64,000 nucleotides of DNA from Pseudoxanthomonas sp. SL93 (lineage in GTDB: Bacteria > Pseudomonadota > Gammaproteobacteria > Xanthomonadales > Xanthomonadaceae). Location: NCBI RefSeq assembly GCF_026625825.1, contig NZ_CP113065.1, positions 2,852,001 to 2,916,000 of the forward strand, in the 5' to 3' direction. Under the pieces are notes generated by a model. That model saw only the letters and a program-made list of their open reading frames with translations, was not told the origin of the DNA and did not search any database. A program made the position numbers and the translations under genes. Below, in pieces: positions 26,992-37,964 of the stretch (position 1 is its first letter; every line of letters begins with the position of its first letter).

Positions 26992-27417
26992 TCAATTCAC
27001 CGTCACCCCATACTCTGCGACCTGCGCTGCCGGCACGTCCTTCTCCCACGGTCGCCGGTATTCGAGTCGCAGCCGGACCTCGCCCGGCGTCTCGGCGCGG
27101 AACCACCAGCGCGCGAGGGACGGTGCGCCCGGCATGGGGGGCTGGGTATCCATCGGCGGTGGCGTGGCGGGTCCGGTGGTCCGGACCAGCGATGGCGCGC
27201 CGTCGGAAACGATCTGCCACTGGTAGCCCGTGCTGGCATTGGCCATCAGCGCGATTTCCAGCACCTGCCCCACCGCCAGGGTCGCGCGGCCCTGCGCATC
27301 GGGGCGGACCAGGCCATCGGCTGCCACAAGCGGATCCGGCGCTTCCGCGGACGGCCGCGCGGTGGCGCAGGCCGTCAGGGCCAGCACTGCGAGCAGGGGC
27401 AACCAGGATTTCCTCAT
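26992..27417 (-). CDS. I42 (chagasin-like) protease-inhibitor lipoprotein
   Basis: A 141-aa lipoprotein: signal LLAVLALTAC with Cys17. The mature part shows two of the three chagasin loops that block papain-like cysteine proteases: NASTGYQW at 60-67 and RPWEK at 122-126. The middle GxGG loop is not canonical (PGAPSLARWWFRA). I42 inhibitors are known from protozoa and from bacteria such as Pseudomonas. The start at 27417 is preceded by GGAGAGG. It is the third small inhibitor-like lipoprotein in the window, after the two I78 copies. Confidence 0.82.
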   Translation of the reverse strand: MRKSWLPLLAVLALTACATARPSAEAPDPLVAADGLVRPDAQGRATLAVGQVLEIALMANASTGYQWQIVSDGAPSLVRTTGPATPPPMDTQPPMPGAPSLARWWFRAETPGEVRLRLEYRRPWEKDVPAAQVAEYGVTVN

Positions 27418-27471
27418 CGGCCTCTCCTTGCGGACGCCGCCGTTATACACCCTGGCTTAAAGACGCGTCCG

Positions 27472-27477
27472 TAGAAT
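27472..27477 (+). promoter_or_regulatory. queF: Possible -10 box giving a leaderless queF mRNA
   Basis: TAGAAT (five of six to TATAAT) ends 6 nt before the queF ATG at 27484, and there is no Shine-Dalgarno sequence. A start site at or next to the ATG would give a leaderless message. No good -35 lies at the usual distance. Confidence 0.3.
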
Positions 27478-27483
27478 GGCGGC

Positions 27484-28299
27484 ATGAGCACTCCACAAGA
27501 CTCCTCGCTGGGCCGCGAAGTCGCGTATCCCACGCATTACGACCCCACCCTGCTGTTCCCCATCCCGCGCCAGGGTGCGCGTGACGAGATCGGCATTGCC
27601 CCGGATGCCCTTCCCTTCGTCGGCCATGATCGGTGGCATGCATACGAGCTGAGCTGGCTCGATGCCCGCGGCAAGCCGCGCGTGGCGACGGCCACCTTCA
27701 CCGTGCCCTGCGATTCGCCCTGCCTGGTGGAGTCCAAGTCACTCAAGCTTTACCTCAATTCGTTGAACGCCACCCGCTTCAACAGCGACGCCGCCCTGCT
27801 GGAATGCATCGGCAATGACCTGTCGGTGCGCGCAGGCGCCGATGTCGGCGTCGCGTTCGGCCTGCCCGAGATGAGCGAGACGGTGGAAGGCGAACTGATC
27901 GACACGCTCGACGTGGAAATCGACCACTACGGACCGCCGCGTGCCGAATACCTGGTCGCGGATCCGGAGAGCATCGTCGAAGAAATACTTTCGTCGGAGC
28001 TGCTGAAATCCAACTGCCCCGTCACCGGCCAACCCGATTGGGCCACGGTCGTGATCCGCTACCACGGGCCACGCATCGACCGCGTCGAACTGCTGCGCTA
28101 CCTGGTGAGCTTCCGCGATCATGCCGAGTTCCATGAGCAATGCGTCGAGCGCATCTTCCATGACGTGAAAGCGCACTGCCATCCGACATCGCTGTCGGTG
28201 GAAGCGCGTTACACGCGCCGCGGTGGCCTGGACATCAATCCCTGGCGTGCCACGCCTGACGTTGAACCCACGTTGGCGAAGCGCACGTTACGTCAGTGA
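27484..28299 (+). CDS. queF: NADPH-dependent 7-cyano-7-deazaguanine reductase
   Basis: A 271-aa enzyme that reduces preQ0 to preQ1 in queuosine biosynthesis. It is the long, two-domain (E. coli-like) form. The QueF motif [13 protein letters not shown] is at 83-95. The catalytic Cys178 is in [14 protein letters not shown] with Asp185 seven residues later, the same spacing as in E. coli. C-terminal [20 protein letters not shown] also fits. No other queuosine genes lie nearby. The lack of a ribosome site suggests a leaderless message. Confidence 0.97.
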   Translation: MSTPQDSSLGREVAYPTHYDPTLLFPIPRQGARDEIGIAPDALPFVGHDRWHAYELSWLDARGKPRVATATFTVPCDSPCLVESKSLKLYLNSLNATRFNSDAALLECIGNDLSVRAGADVGVAFGLPEMSETVEGELIDTLDVEIDHYGPPRAEYLVADPESIVEEILSSELLKSNCPVTGQPDWATVVIRYHGPRIDRVELLRYLVSFRDHAEFHEQCVERIFHDVKAHCHPTSLSVEARYTRRGGLDINPWRATPDVEPTLAKRTLRQ

Positions 28300-28328
28300 A
28301 TGTTGCTTGTGTAACAGTTTATGTTTTT

Positions 28329-28363
28329 CACGCGCGCGATATGGATTCTTAACAGCGCGCGTG
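28329..28363 (+). promoter_or_regulatory. 9-bp inverted repeat upstream of the LysM gene
   Basis: CACGCGCGC (28329-28337) and GCGCGCGTG (28355-28363) are exact inverse arms with a 17-nt AT-richer centre, 47 nt before the LysM start. It could be an operator or a structured leader. The surrounding region (TTTATGTTTTTC) is unusually AT-rich for this genome. Confidence 0.35.
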
Positions 28364-28409
28364 CAAGGCTAGCTCATCCCAACATCCAGCCAGGAAGGGT
28401 GGTTGCACC

Positions 28410-28715
28410 ATGAGCACCGAGAAGAAAGCCGATTTTTCTGGCGTTACCGCCAAGGTCGACTCCACCGAACAGATCGTCGAGAAGGCTGACTTCTCCGGCG
28501 TCACGGCGCGCGTCGACAGCACTGAAGAAATCATCGGCGAGCAGACTTACACGATCGAGAAGGGCGACACGCTCTCCAAGATCGCCAAGGAACACCTTGG
28601 CAATGCAAATGCCTGGAAGCAGATCTTCGAGGCCAACCGCGACGTGCTGGATGACCCCGACCGCATCTTCCCCGGTCAGGTCATCAAGTTGCCGTCGAAG
28701 CCCACCGAAGCCTGA
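28410..28715 (+). CDS. Small LysM protein with an N-terminal 19-residue tandem repeat
   Basis: A 101-aa acidic protein without a signal peptide. Residues 6-24 and 25-43 are a direct repeat (KADFSGVTAKVDSTEQIVE and KADFSGVTARVDSTEEIIG). A C-terminal LysM domain (about 46-95) reads YTIEKGDTLSKIAKEHLGNA and later PDRIFPGQVIKLP. It is like the LysM half of E. coli Kbp (YgaU), a cytoplasmic K+-sensing protein, but has the repeat instead of a BON domain. Its role is unknown. A lipoprotein gene follows after 32 nt. Confidence 0.82.
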   Translation: MSTEKKADFSGVTAKVDSTEQIVEKADFSGVTARVDSTEEIIGEQTYTIEKGDTLSKIAKEHLGNANAWKQIFEANRDVLDDPDRIFPGQVIKLPSKPTEA

Positions 28716-28747
28716 TCCGCCCCCTTCCACAGACAAGGAACGACTCC

Positions 28748-29230
28748 ATGAAGCACAACCGCATTTCCGCCGCCCTCCTCATCGCGCTGGCTGGCAGCGT
28801 CGCCATCGTCGGCTGCAAGAAGAAGGAAGAAGCCGTCGTACCGCCGCCGGCGGTCGTCGAGCCGGCACCGGCCCCCGCACCGATGGAACCCGCACCGGCA
28901 CCGGTTGCGGCGACCAGCGTCACCGTCGGCAACATGGCGGCGGCTGACAAGTCCGTGGTGGCCGTCAACACGTTCGGCGTGAAGGACAAGATCATCGTGT
29001 CCGTGAAGACCGATGCGGCCACGTCCGCCAATGCCGCGATCGATGCCAAGCTGACCTATCAGGATGGCCAGGTCGCCGGCCAGCAGACCGCCAACGTCAA
29101 GGCGGAAGACGCAGGAACGACCAACGTCGAGTTCACCAACAGCAATCCTTGGCCGGCCGGCAAGTACAAGGTGGACGTGACCTTGAACGGCACGCCCGTC
29201 GGCATGACCCAGGAAATCGAAGTCAAGTAA
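28748..29230 (+). CDS. Hypothetical lipoprotein with Pro/Ala-rich linker
   Basis: A 160-aa protein with a lipoprotein signal (ALAGSVAIVGC, Cys23) followed by KKKEE. A low-complexity linker rich in Pro, Ala and Glu spans about 32-57. The folded part (58-160) is probably all-beta: VNTFGVKDKIIVSVKTD, AKLTYQDGQVAGQQT, NPWPAGKYKVDVTLNG. The ending (AGKYKVDVxLNGxxVGxxxFxV-like) is common to envelope beta-sandwich proteins. I do not recognise the family. Same strand as the LysM gene, 32 nt downstream, then a terminator. Confidence 0.75.
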   Translation: MKHNRISAALLIALAGSVAIVGCKKKEEAVVPPPAVVEPAPAPAPMEPAPAPVAATSVTVGNMAAADKSVVAVNTFGVKDKIIVSVKTDAATSANAAIDAKLTYQDGQVAGQQTANVKAEDAGTTNVEFTNSNPWPAGKYKVDVTLNGTPVGMTQEIEVK

Positions 29231-29270
29231 TAAGCCGCAACACCCTCTCTCCCACTCAGTGGGCAAGCTC

Positions 29271-29301
29271 GGGCGTGGAGTGATCCACGCCCGCTTTTTT
29301 T
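29271..29301 (+). terminator. Rho-independent terminator after the lipoprotein gene
   Basis: GGGCGTGGA (29271-29279) pairs with TCCACGCCC (29284-29292) around a 4-nt loop; T7 follows at 29295-29301. Confidence 0.88.
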
Positions 29302-29405
29302 GCCCGGCTTTCGCCCCAGGGGTGCCGCGGCTGTACGGCGGCGGTTCTCCGCGGCTTGTCCCGGGACACCTTGAGGGAGGGCCCGCACTTCCATACCCCC
29401 TCGTT

Positions 29406-29434
29406 TTGCCCTGCGTGCGACGACACGCGACAAT
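29406..29434 (+). promoter_or_regulatory. icd: Candidate promoter for isocitrate dehydrogenase
   Basis: TTGCCC (29406-29411), a 17-nt spacer and GACAAT (29429-29434) each match the sigma-70 boxes at four of six positions. They lie about 50 nt upstream of the icd start and downstream of a terminator, so a promoter is needed in this gap. Confidence 0.35.
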
Positions 29435-29444
29435 GGTGCGCTGA

Positions 29445-31712
<2,268 letters not shown>

Positions 31713-31724
31713 TCGCCCTGCATC

Positions 31725-31756
31725 CGCGAACGCCCGGCCGACGCCGGGCGTTCGCG
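31725..31756 (+). terminator. icd: Strong hairpin after icd
   Basis: CGCGAACGCCCGGC (31725-31738) and GCCGGGCGTTCGCG (31743-31756) form a perfect 14-bp stem with a 4-nt loop, 13 nt after the stop. Only TCTT follows, so termination may be weak or Rho-assisted. Confidence 0.65.
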
Positions 31757-31783
31757 TCTTCGGCCCCGCACAGGAACCGGCGC

Positions 31784-32131
31784 ATGCCCGACACTGCCGA
31801 CATCCACCTGTTTTCCTACGGCACGCTGCAACTGGAAAGCGTGCAGCTGGCCTCGTTCGGCCGCCGCCTCGACGGCCAACCCGACACGCTGCAGGGTTAC
31901 ACCTGCACCATGGTCGAGATCACCGATCCGGACGTGCTGGCCACCAGTGGCCAGCGCTTCCATCCGATCGTCCGCCGCAGCGACCATGCCACCGATGAGG
32001 TCCAGGGCATGGTCTTCCGCATCACCGCGGAAGAACTCGCCGCGGCCGACCGCTACGAGGTCGCCGACTACCAGCGCGTGCAGGTGCGGCTGGCATCCGG
32101 CCTGGACGCCTGGGTCTATGTGAAGGCATGA
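31784..32131 (+). CDS. Gamma-glutamylcyclotransferase-like (AIG2/GGCT fold) protein
   Basis: A 115-aa protein with the GGCT/AIG2 signature HLFSYGTLQLESVQ at the N-terminus, where YGTL binds the gamma-glutamyl substrate. The candidate catalytic Glu is in RITAEELAAADRYEVADY. Members act on gamma-glutamyl amino compounds, but specificity varies widely and cannot be read from the sequence. The length is normal for the short bacterial form. It is cytoplasmic and starts 27 nt after the icd hairpin. Confidence 0.85.
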   Translation: MPDTADIHLFSYGTLQLESVQLASFGRRLDGQPDTLQGYTCTMVEITDPDVLATSGQRFHPIVRRSDHATDEVQGMVFRITAEELAAADRYEVADYQRVQVRLASGLDAWVYVKA

Positions 32132-32154
32132 ACCCGCAGGACATCGGAGCCGGC

Positions 32155-32220
32155 GTCAGAGCGACGTCAGTTGCGAAAAGCCTCCGCGGCGGTCCATCGC
32201 GACTGACGTCGCTCCCGCAA
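32155..32220 (+). repeat. Paired REP element
   Basis: GAGCGACGTCAGTTGCGA (32159-32176) faces TCGCGACTGACGTCGCTC (32197-32214), one mismatch, in the gap between the GGCT-like gene and the convergent 75-aa gene. Confidence 0.75.
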
Positions 32221-32232
32221 CCGGGAATGCCC

Positions 32233-32460
32233 TCAACGGAACAAGGACAGCGAGGTCATCGCGCGCAGCCTACGCGCGCTCAGTCGTTCCAGCGCACGCC
32301 GGTGCCGGACCTTGCCCGCGGCGTCATGCACGTGGTGACGGTGGTCTTCCTGTGCCTGCGGAGGCGCGACGGAAGGGGCGATGTGGCCGTGCAGGAACAA
32401 CATGCCCTGGCTCATGCCAGCCAGCTGCTGCCACCACTGTTTCCTGGTCTCGGACTGCAT
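32233..32460 (-). CDS. Small 75-aa protein divergent from the LysR gene
   Basis: The frame begins MQSETRKQWWQQLAGMSQGM at 32460 and ends at 32233. A strong ribosome site AGGAGA (32467-32472 on this strand) lies 6 nt before the ATG, which marks it as a real gene. The N-terminus is amphipathic (WWQQLAGMSQGMLFLHGHI); the rest is His- and Arg-rich (EDHRHHVHD, KVRHRRALERLSARRLR). No known family is recognised. It is transcribed away from the LysR regulator with about 110 nt between them, the classic arrangement for a LysR target. Confidence 0.7.
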   Translation of the reverse strand: MQSETRKQWWQQLAGMSQGMLFLHGHIAPSVAPPQAQEDHRHHVHDAAGKVRHRRALERLSARRLRAMTSLSLFR

Positions 32461-32571
32461 GGGTCTTCTCCTGTCCGCCGGACCTCCCGGCTTGAACAGG
32501 TACCAAGGTAGGGGCATCATTCGCGTTGAAAAAGCGAAAGCTCCGCAACGCTGGCTTGAGGTGCATTCAAC

Positions 32572-33447
32572 ATGAGCCGTCTTCCGCTGGACCAGGTGGA
32601 TGCCTTCGTCACGGCGGCGCGGCTGCGCAACCTGACCCGTGCGGCGGAAGCCATGCACCTGACCGTCAGCGCGCTGAGCCACCGCATGCGCCTGCTGGAG
32701 GAGCGCCTGGGCCACCGGCTGCTGGCGCGCGGCCCGCGCGGAGTGGAACTCACGCCGGAAGGCCAGCGCCTGTTCGACGCCATTGCAGCTCCGCTGGACA
32801 CCATCGAGCACGCACTGCGACGCGCCACCCTGCGCAACGACCACACGGTGACCCTGAGCCTGATCCCGTCGATGGCCACGGCCTGGCTGGTGCCACGCCT
32901 GCCCGCGTTCCTCGCGCAGCATCCTGAGCTGGGGCTCAACCTGCAGTCGAGCACGCACGTGGTGGACTTCGAACGCGAACCGGTGGACCTGGCCCTGCGC
33001 CTGGGCGGCGGCCACTGGGCGGGCGTGCAGTCGGAATTCCTCTTCCACGAATGGATCACGCCGGTCGCCAGTCCCGCGCTGATGAAGAAACACGGCAAGG
33101 TCGCGCCGGACCAGCTCGGCCTGCTGCCCTTGCTGGGCGACCCAGCCAATCGCTGGAAGGACTGGTTCGGGCATTTCGGCGGGCAACCGCCCGCACGGTA
33201 CGTGGCCCAGTTCGACGATACCGAGACCCTGCACCAGGCGGCCGCCCAGGGCGTCGGCGTGGCGCTGGCGCGCTGGACGCTGGCCGAACCGCTGGTGAAG
33301 GCGGGCCGGCTGGTGACGTTGACGAAGAAACGCCTGCAGGCCGACTTCGCGCACTATCTGGTCTATCCCGAACGCAGCCTTTCGCACCCCGGTTTCCAGA
33401 AGGTACGGGCGTGGTTGCTGGAGCAGGCCGGCGTGGCGGCCGGGTGA
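32572..33447 (+). CDS. LysR-family transcriptional regulator
   Basis: A 291-aa regulator. The N-terminal winged helix spans about 1-65, with [20 protein letters not shown] as the helix-turn-helix. The substrate-binding domain runs from about 90 to 290. The small divergent gene is a likely target. It resembles the GcvA subgroup in its second half ([20 protein letters not shown]). The stop overlaps the aceK ATG by one base (TGATG), so aceK may be translationally coupled to it. The effector is unknown. Confidence 0.9.
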   Translation: MSRLPLDQVDAFVTAARLRNLTRAAEAMHLTVSALSHRMRLLEERLGHRLLARGPRGVELTPEGQRLFDAIAAPLDTIEHALRRATLRNDHTVTLSLIPSMATAWLVPRLPAFLAQHPELGLNLQSSTHVVDFEREPVDLALRLGGGHWAGVQSEFLFHEWITPVASPALMKKHGKVAPDQLGLLPLLGDPANRWKDWFGHFGGQPPARYVAQFDDTETLHQAAAQGVGVALARWTLAEPLVKAGRLVTLTKKRLQADFAHYLVYPERSLSHPGFQKVRAWLLEQAGVAAG

Positions 33448-35177
33448 TGGCCCGCCACGATGCCGGCATGGTGCGGGCCGATGCCATCGCCCAGCTGATC
33501 CACGATGCCTTCGCGGACTACCATGCGCGTTTTGCCGAGATCACCCGCCGGGCGAAATCGCGCTTCGAGACCCGCGACTGGGCCGGCGCGCGCCAGGATG
33601 CGGTCGAACGCATCGCGCTGTACGACCAGTGCATCGCGGAGTGTGCGCTGCGCCTGCAGTCGGTGCTGCTGGAACACGCGCACGACCGCGCATTGTGGTC
33701 GCAGGTGCGCGACGGCTACGAGCGACTGCTGGGCGACCTGATCGACCGCGAGCTCTACAAGACCTTCTACAACACGCTCAGCCGCCGCTTCTTCAAGACC
33801 CGCGGCGTGGACCCGGCCATCGAGTTCGTCGCGCTGGACATCGAACCCACCGACGCCATCACCCATCCGGTGGCCCGGCACAGCTATGCCATCTCCGAAC
33901 TCCGCCCCACCGACACGCTGGCGCGGATGCTGGGCGACTACCGCTTCGACATTCCCTACGCACACCGCACCCGCTGCGCGGCGTCCATCGTGGTGCGGCT
34001 GCAGGACGACCTGGCGCACTGGGGCGAGCATCCGGTGCGCTCCATCGAACTGCTGGACACGGTGTTCTACCGGGAACGCCGCGCCTACCTGGTGGGCCGG
34101 GTGTTCGGTGAGCATCGCTTCTCGCCCTGCGTCATCGCCCTGGTCAACGACAACGGCCAGCTGCGTGCGGAAGCGGTGCTGACGCGGCGCGCCGACGTGG
34201 CGCAGCTTTTCAGCTACGCCCGCAGCTACTTCCATGCCGACCTGTCCACGGTGGGCGACGCGGTCGTGTTCCTGCGCACGCTGATGCCGAACAAGCCGAT
34301 CGACGAGCTCTACACGGTGCTGGGCCGTGCCAAGCAGGGCAAGACCGAGCGCTACCGCACCTTCTTCCGCCACTTCGCCGCGCACGCGGACGAACAACTG
34401 GTGCACGCGGAAGGCACGCCCGGCATGGTGATGGCGGTGTTCACGCTGCCCAGCTACCCGCTGGTGTTCAAGGTGATCCGCGACACGTTCGCCTACCCCA
34501 AGCAGATGAGCCGGCAGGACGTCGAGGACAAGTACGCGCTGGTGTTCCAGCTCGACCGCGTGGGCCGGTTGCTCGATGCACAGCCGTACCGCTCGCTGCG
34601 TTTCCCGCGGGCACGCTTTTCGCCCGCGCTGCTGCAGGAACTGACGACCGGCTGCACGCGGAGCATCACCGAGGAAGGCGACGACATCATCGTGCAGCTC
34701 TGCTACGTGCAGCGCCGGCTGCGCCCGCTGAACCTGTACCTGCGGGAACAGAAGCCGGAGGCGGCGCGGGCGGCGGCCATCGACTACGGGCAGGCGATCA
34801 AGGACATGGCGCGCAACAACATCTTTCCCGGCGACATGCTGCTGAAGAACTTCGGCATGTCGCGCCACGGGCGCGCGGTGTTCTACGACTACGACGAACT
34901 CTGCCTGGTAACCGACTGCCAGTTCCGCGATTACCCCGTGCCCGAATCCCACGAGGACATGCTGTCCGATGGGCCGTGGTTCCATGTGGGGCCCAAGGAT
35001 GTCTTTCCGGAACGCTTCCCGCAGTTCCTCGGCCTGCCGGAGCCACTGGCGAAGGCCTTGAAGGCGCTACACGGCGACCTGTTCCGCGCGTCGTGGTGGC
35101 GCGACCTGCAGCAGCGGCTGGCCGAGGGCGACTACCCGGACACGCCGCCGTATCCGGATGCACTGAAGCTGGCCTAG
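33447..35177 (+). CDS. aceK: Isocitrate dehydrogenase kinase/phosphatase
   Basis: A 576-aa bifunctional enzyme that phosphorylates and dephosphorylates isocitrate dehydrogenase, diverting isocitrate to the glyoxylate shunt. E. coli AceK has 578 aa. Typical stretches are YSRRFF-like [39 protein letters not shown] (ATP-binding lobe) and the catalytic loop [18 protein letters not shown] followed by VFYDYDELC. It starts at ATG 33447, overlapping the LysR stop; ATG 33468 is an alternative. aceA and aceB are not in the window. The nearby icd is of the monomeric type, whereas AceK is known to act on the dimeric type. Confidence 0.95.
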   Translation: MARHDAGMVRADAIAQLIHDAFADYHARFAEITRRAKSRFETRDWAGARQDAVERIALYDQCIAECALRLQSVLLEHAHDRALWSQVRDGYERLLGDLIDRELYKTFYNTLSRRFFKTRGVDPAIEFVALDIEPTDAITHPVARHSYAISELRPTDTLARMLGDYRFDIPYAHRTRCAASIVVRLQDDLAHWGEHPVRSIELLDTVFYRERRAYLVGRVFGEHRFSPCVIALVNDNGQLRAEAVLTRRADVAQLFSYARSYFHADLSTVGDAVVFLRTLMPNKPIDELYTVLGRAKQGKTERYRTFFRHFAAHADEQLVHAEGTPGMVMAVFTLPSYPLVFKVIRDTFAYPKQMSRQDVEDKYALVFQLDRVGRLLDAQPYRSLRFPRARFSPALLQELTTGCTRSITEEGDDIIVQLCYVQRRLRPLNLYLREQKPEAARAAAIDYGQAIKDMARNNIFPGDMLLKNFGMSRHGRAVFYDYDELCLVTDCQFRDYPVPESHEDMLSDGPWFHVGPKDVFPERFPQFLGLPEPLAKALKALHGDLFRASWWRDLQQRLAEGDYPDTPPYPDALKLA

Positions 35178-35258
35178 GCGGAACGCGGCGCGCAACGATC
35201 ACGCGTTGCCGCCACCCACACGCTACCCTAGGCACGCCATGAACGCGCCCTCGCCAGC

Positions 35259-37964
35259 ATGAGCACCTATCGTCTCGGTTCCATCTTCCAGCCGCGGTCC
35301 GTGGCGGTGGTGGGCAGCCAGTCGCGTCCGCGTTCGGTCGGGCGCGCGGTGGTCGGGAATCTGCTGGCGGCGTCGTTCCCCGGGCCCATCGGCCTGGTCA
35401 ACCGGCACCCGGCGCCGTGGGACGGCGTCACCACCGTTCGCCACCTGCGCGACCTGCCGTGGACGCCGGACCTGGTGGTGATCGCGACGCCGGCGGAATC
35501 GGTGCCGCAGCTGGCCGCGGAAGCCGCCGAGAAAGGCGCCGGTGCCGTGGTCGTGCTGACCGCGGCGATGGGACAGGGGCCGGGATCGCCGGCCGAGCGG
35601 CTGCACGCCCTGACGCGCGAGAAAGGCCTGCGCGTGCTGGGCCCGAACTGCCTGGGCGTGATCGCGCCGCATGCGCACCTCAACGCCAGCCTGGCCAGCC
35701 GCTTCCCGAAAGCGGGCGACCTGGCGCTGATCTCGCAGTCGGGTGCCATCTCCGGCGGGCTGGTGGAATGGAGCATGACCCAGCCGGTCGGCTTTTCCGC
35801 CGTGGTGTCGCTGGGCGATGCGCTGGACGTGGATTTCGCCGACCTGCTGGACTACTTCGCCACCGACCACCGCACGCGCGCGATCCTGCTGTACGTGGAA
35901 GCGATCCGCGACGCGCGCAAGTTCATGTCGGCGGCACGGGCGGCGGCGCGCACCAAGCCGGTCGTGGTGGTGAAGTCGGGCCACGGTGGCGCGGCATCGG
36001 TGACGCCGGCGGGCAGCACGCACACGCAGAACCTTGCCCGCCCCAATGCCGTGTACGGCGCCGCGTTCCGACGTGCCGGGCTGCTGCGCGTGCGGTCGCT
36101 GGACGAACTGTTCGCCGCCGCGCGCACGCTGGGGCAGGTGCGCCCGTTCGATGGACGCCGCCTGGCCATCCTCACCAACGGCGGCGGCGTGGGCGCCTTG
36201 TCGGTCGACCACCTGCATCTGCTCGGCGGCACGCTGGCCGCGCTGTCGGACGAGACCCGGCAAGCCCTTGATCGCACGCTGCCGGTGGGCTGGTCGCGCA
36301 CCAACCCGGTCGATCTGCTCACCGACATCGACGCCGGACGTTACGCAGCCACCATCGAAACCCTGTTGGACGACCCCGCGAACGACGCCCTGCTGGCGGT
36401 CAATGTGCCCACCGTGCTGTCGTCCTCCGTCGAAGCCGCCGAAGCGGTGGCCGACGTGCTGCGGCGCCGGCCCGCGCATGCGCCGCGCAAGCCGGTGTTC
36501 TCGGTCTGGCTGGGCAACGACCCCAGCGCGGAGGCCGTGCTGGATGCGGCGCACGTGCCGCGCTACCCCAACGAATCGGAGGCGGTGGCCGGCTTCATGC
36601 ACCTGGTCCGGCACCGCGAAGTGCAGGCGGCACTGAGGGAGACGCCGCCCAGCCTGCCCGAGGACTTCAGCGCCGATGTCGTCACCGCACGCGCGCTGGT
36701 CGGCGCTGCGCTGGAGGCGGGCCAGACCTGGCTGGACCCGCTGGCCACCACGCAGCTGCTGGCGGCGTACGGCATCCCGATGGCACCGCTGTGGCGTGCC
36801 GACGATGCGGAACACGCGGTGCAGCTGGCCGCTCCGCTGCTGGCGGAAGGCGCCACCGTCGCGGTGAAGATCCTGTCGCCCGACATTCCGCACAAGTCGG
36901 ATGTCGATGGCGTGCGCCTCAACCTGCCGCATGCGAACGCGGTGCGCGAAGCGGCGGCCGGCATCCTGCAGCGCGCGCGCGAACGCCGCCCCGATGCGCG
37001 CATCGAAGGCGTGCTGGTGCAACCCACCCTGCAGCGCCCGAAGGCACGCGAGCTGATCGCCGGCATCGCCGACGATCCGGTCTTCGGCCCTGTCATCGCC
37101 TTCGGCCGCGGGGGTACCGCGGTGGAAGTCATCAACGACCAGGCCGTGGCGCTGCCGCCGCTGGACCTGCGCCTGGCGCACGAACTGATCGCGCGCACCC
37201 GTGTTTCGCGCGTGCTCAAGGCTTATCGCGACGTGCCCGCGGCCGATGAGCGTGCGGTGGCGCTGGTGCTGGTCAAGCTGGCGCAGCTGGCGGCCGACAT
37301 TCCGGAAATCCTGCAGCTGGACATCAACCCCCTGCTGGCCGACCGCGACGGCGTCATCGCGGTGGATGCGCGCATCGCGGTGGCGCGGGACCGTCGCCTG
37401 CACAAGGGCCGCGGCCATCCCCGGTTCGCGATCTTCCCGTATCCGACCGAGTGGGAGCGGACCATCGAGCTGGCGGACGGCCAGCGCGTGCTGGTGCGCC
37501 CGGTGCGGCCCGAGGACGATGCGATGTTCCGCGAGTTCTTCACCCACGTCACCGACGAAGACCTGCGCCTGCGTTTCTTCCAGTCCGTGCGCCACTTCAG
37601 CCACGAGTTCATCGCCCGCCTTACCCAGCTGGACTACGCGCGCTCCATCGCACTGGTCGCGGTGCATCCCGACAGCCACGACATGCTCGGCGCGGTGCGG
37701 CTGCACGCGGATGCCAATTACGAGACCGGCGAGTACGGCATCCTGGTGCGCTCGGACCTGAAAGGGCACGGGATCGGCTGGAAGCTAATGCAGATCATGA
37801 TCGAGTACGCACGCTGGCAGGGCCTGAAGCGGATCGAAGGCCAGGTGCTGCGCGAGAACCGCACGATGCTGGTGATGTGCGAGAACCTCGGGTTCCGGGT
37901 GAAGCCGGACCCCGACGACGCGACCGTGGTGAACGTCAGCCTGCCCGTGCTGCCGACGGCATGA
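35259..37964 (+). CDS. Acyl-CoA-ligase-like/GNAT protein acetyltransferase (Pat type)
   Basis: A 901-aa protein. The first ~700 residues resemble ADP-forming acyl-CoA synthetases: a CoA-binding Rossmann domain (FQPRSVAVVGSQSRP), SQSGAISGGLVEW, a ligase domain (LTNGGGVGALS), and an ATP-grasp domain (VAVKILSPDIPHKSDVDGV). The last ~170 residues are a GNAT domain with YGILVRSDLKGHGIGWKLMQ as the acetyl-CoA loop. This is the Pat/PatZ architecture, which acetylates lysines of central metabolic enzymes such as acetyl-CoA synthetase. An HT pair (GSTHTQN) sits where ligases have the phosphohistidine. It lies 81 nt after aceK. Confidence 0.9.
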   Translation: MSTYRLGSIFQPRSVAVVGSQSRPRSVGRAVVGNLLAASFPGPIGLVNRHPAPWDGVTTVRHLRDLPWTPDLVVIATPAESVPQLAAEAAEKGAGAVVVLTAAMGQGPGSPAERLHALTREKGLRVLGPNCLGVIAPHAHLNASLASRFPKAGDLALISQSGAISGGLVEWSMTQPVGFSAVVSLGDALDVDFADLLDYFATDHRTRAILLYVEAIRDARKFMSAARAAARTKPVVVVKSGHGGAASVTPAGSTHTQNLARPNAVYGAAFRRAGLLRVRSLDELFAAARTLGQVRPFDGRRLAILTNGGGVGALSVDHLHLLGGTLAALSDETRQALDRTLPVGWSRTNPVDLLTDIDAGRYAATIETLLDDPANDALLAVNVPTVLSSSVEAAEAVADVLRRRPAHAPRKPVFSVWLGNDPSAEAVLDAAHVPRYPNESEAVAGFMHLVRHREVQAALRETPPSLPEDFSADVVTARALVGAALEAGQTWLDPLATTQLLAAYGIPMAPLWRADDAEHAVQLAAPLLAEGATVAVKILSPDIPHKSDVDGVRLNLPHANAVREAAAGILQRARERRPDARIEGVLVQPTLQRPKARELIAGIADDPVFGPVIAFGRGGTAVEVINDQAVALPPLDLRLAHELIARTRVSRVLKAYRDVPAADERAVALVLVKLAQLAADIPEILQLDINPLLADRDGVIAVDARIAVARDRRLHKGRGHPRFAIFPYPTEWERTIELADGQRVLVRPVRPEDDAMFREFFTHVTDEDLRLRFFQSVRHFSHEFIARLTQLDYARSIALVAVHPDSHDMLGAVRLHADANYETGEYGILVRSDLKGHGIGWKLMQIMIEYARWQGLKRIEGQVLRENRTMLVMCENLGFRVKPDPDDATVVNVSLPVLPTA

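Noticed and set aside
26763..27584. Plus-strand frame covering the I42 inhibitor region
   Set aside because: Arg/Pro/Ser-rich, no ribosome site, and it opposes a clear lipoprotein gene. The 262-nt gap at 26730-26991 otherwise shows nothing I can support.
35223..37769. Long minus-strand frame opposite the acetyltransferase gene
   Set aside because: Antisense shadow with repetitive Arg, His and Gln runs and no recognisable family.
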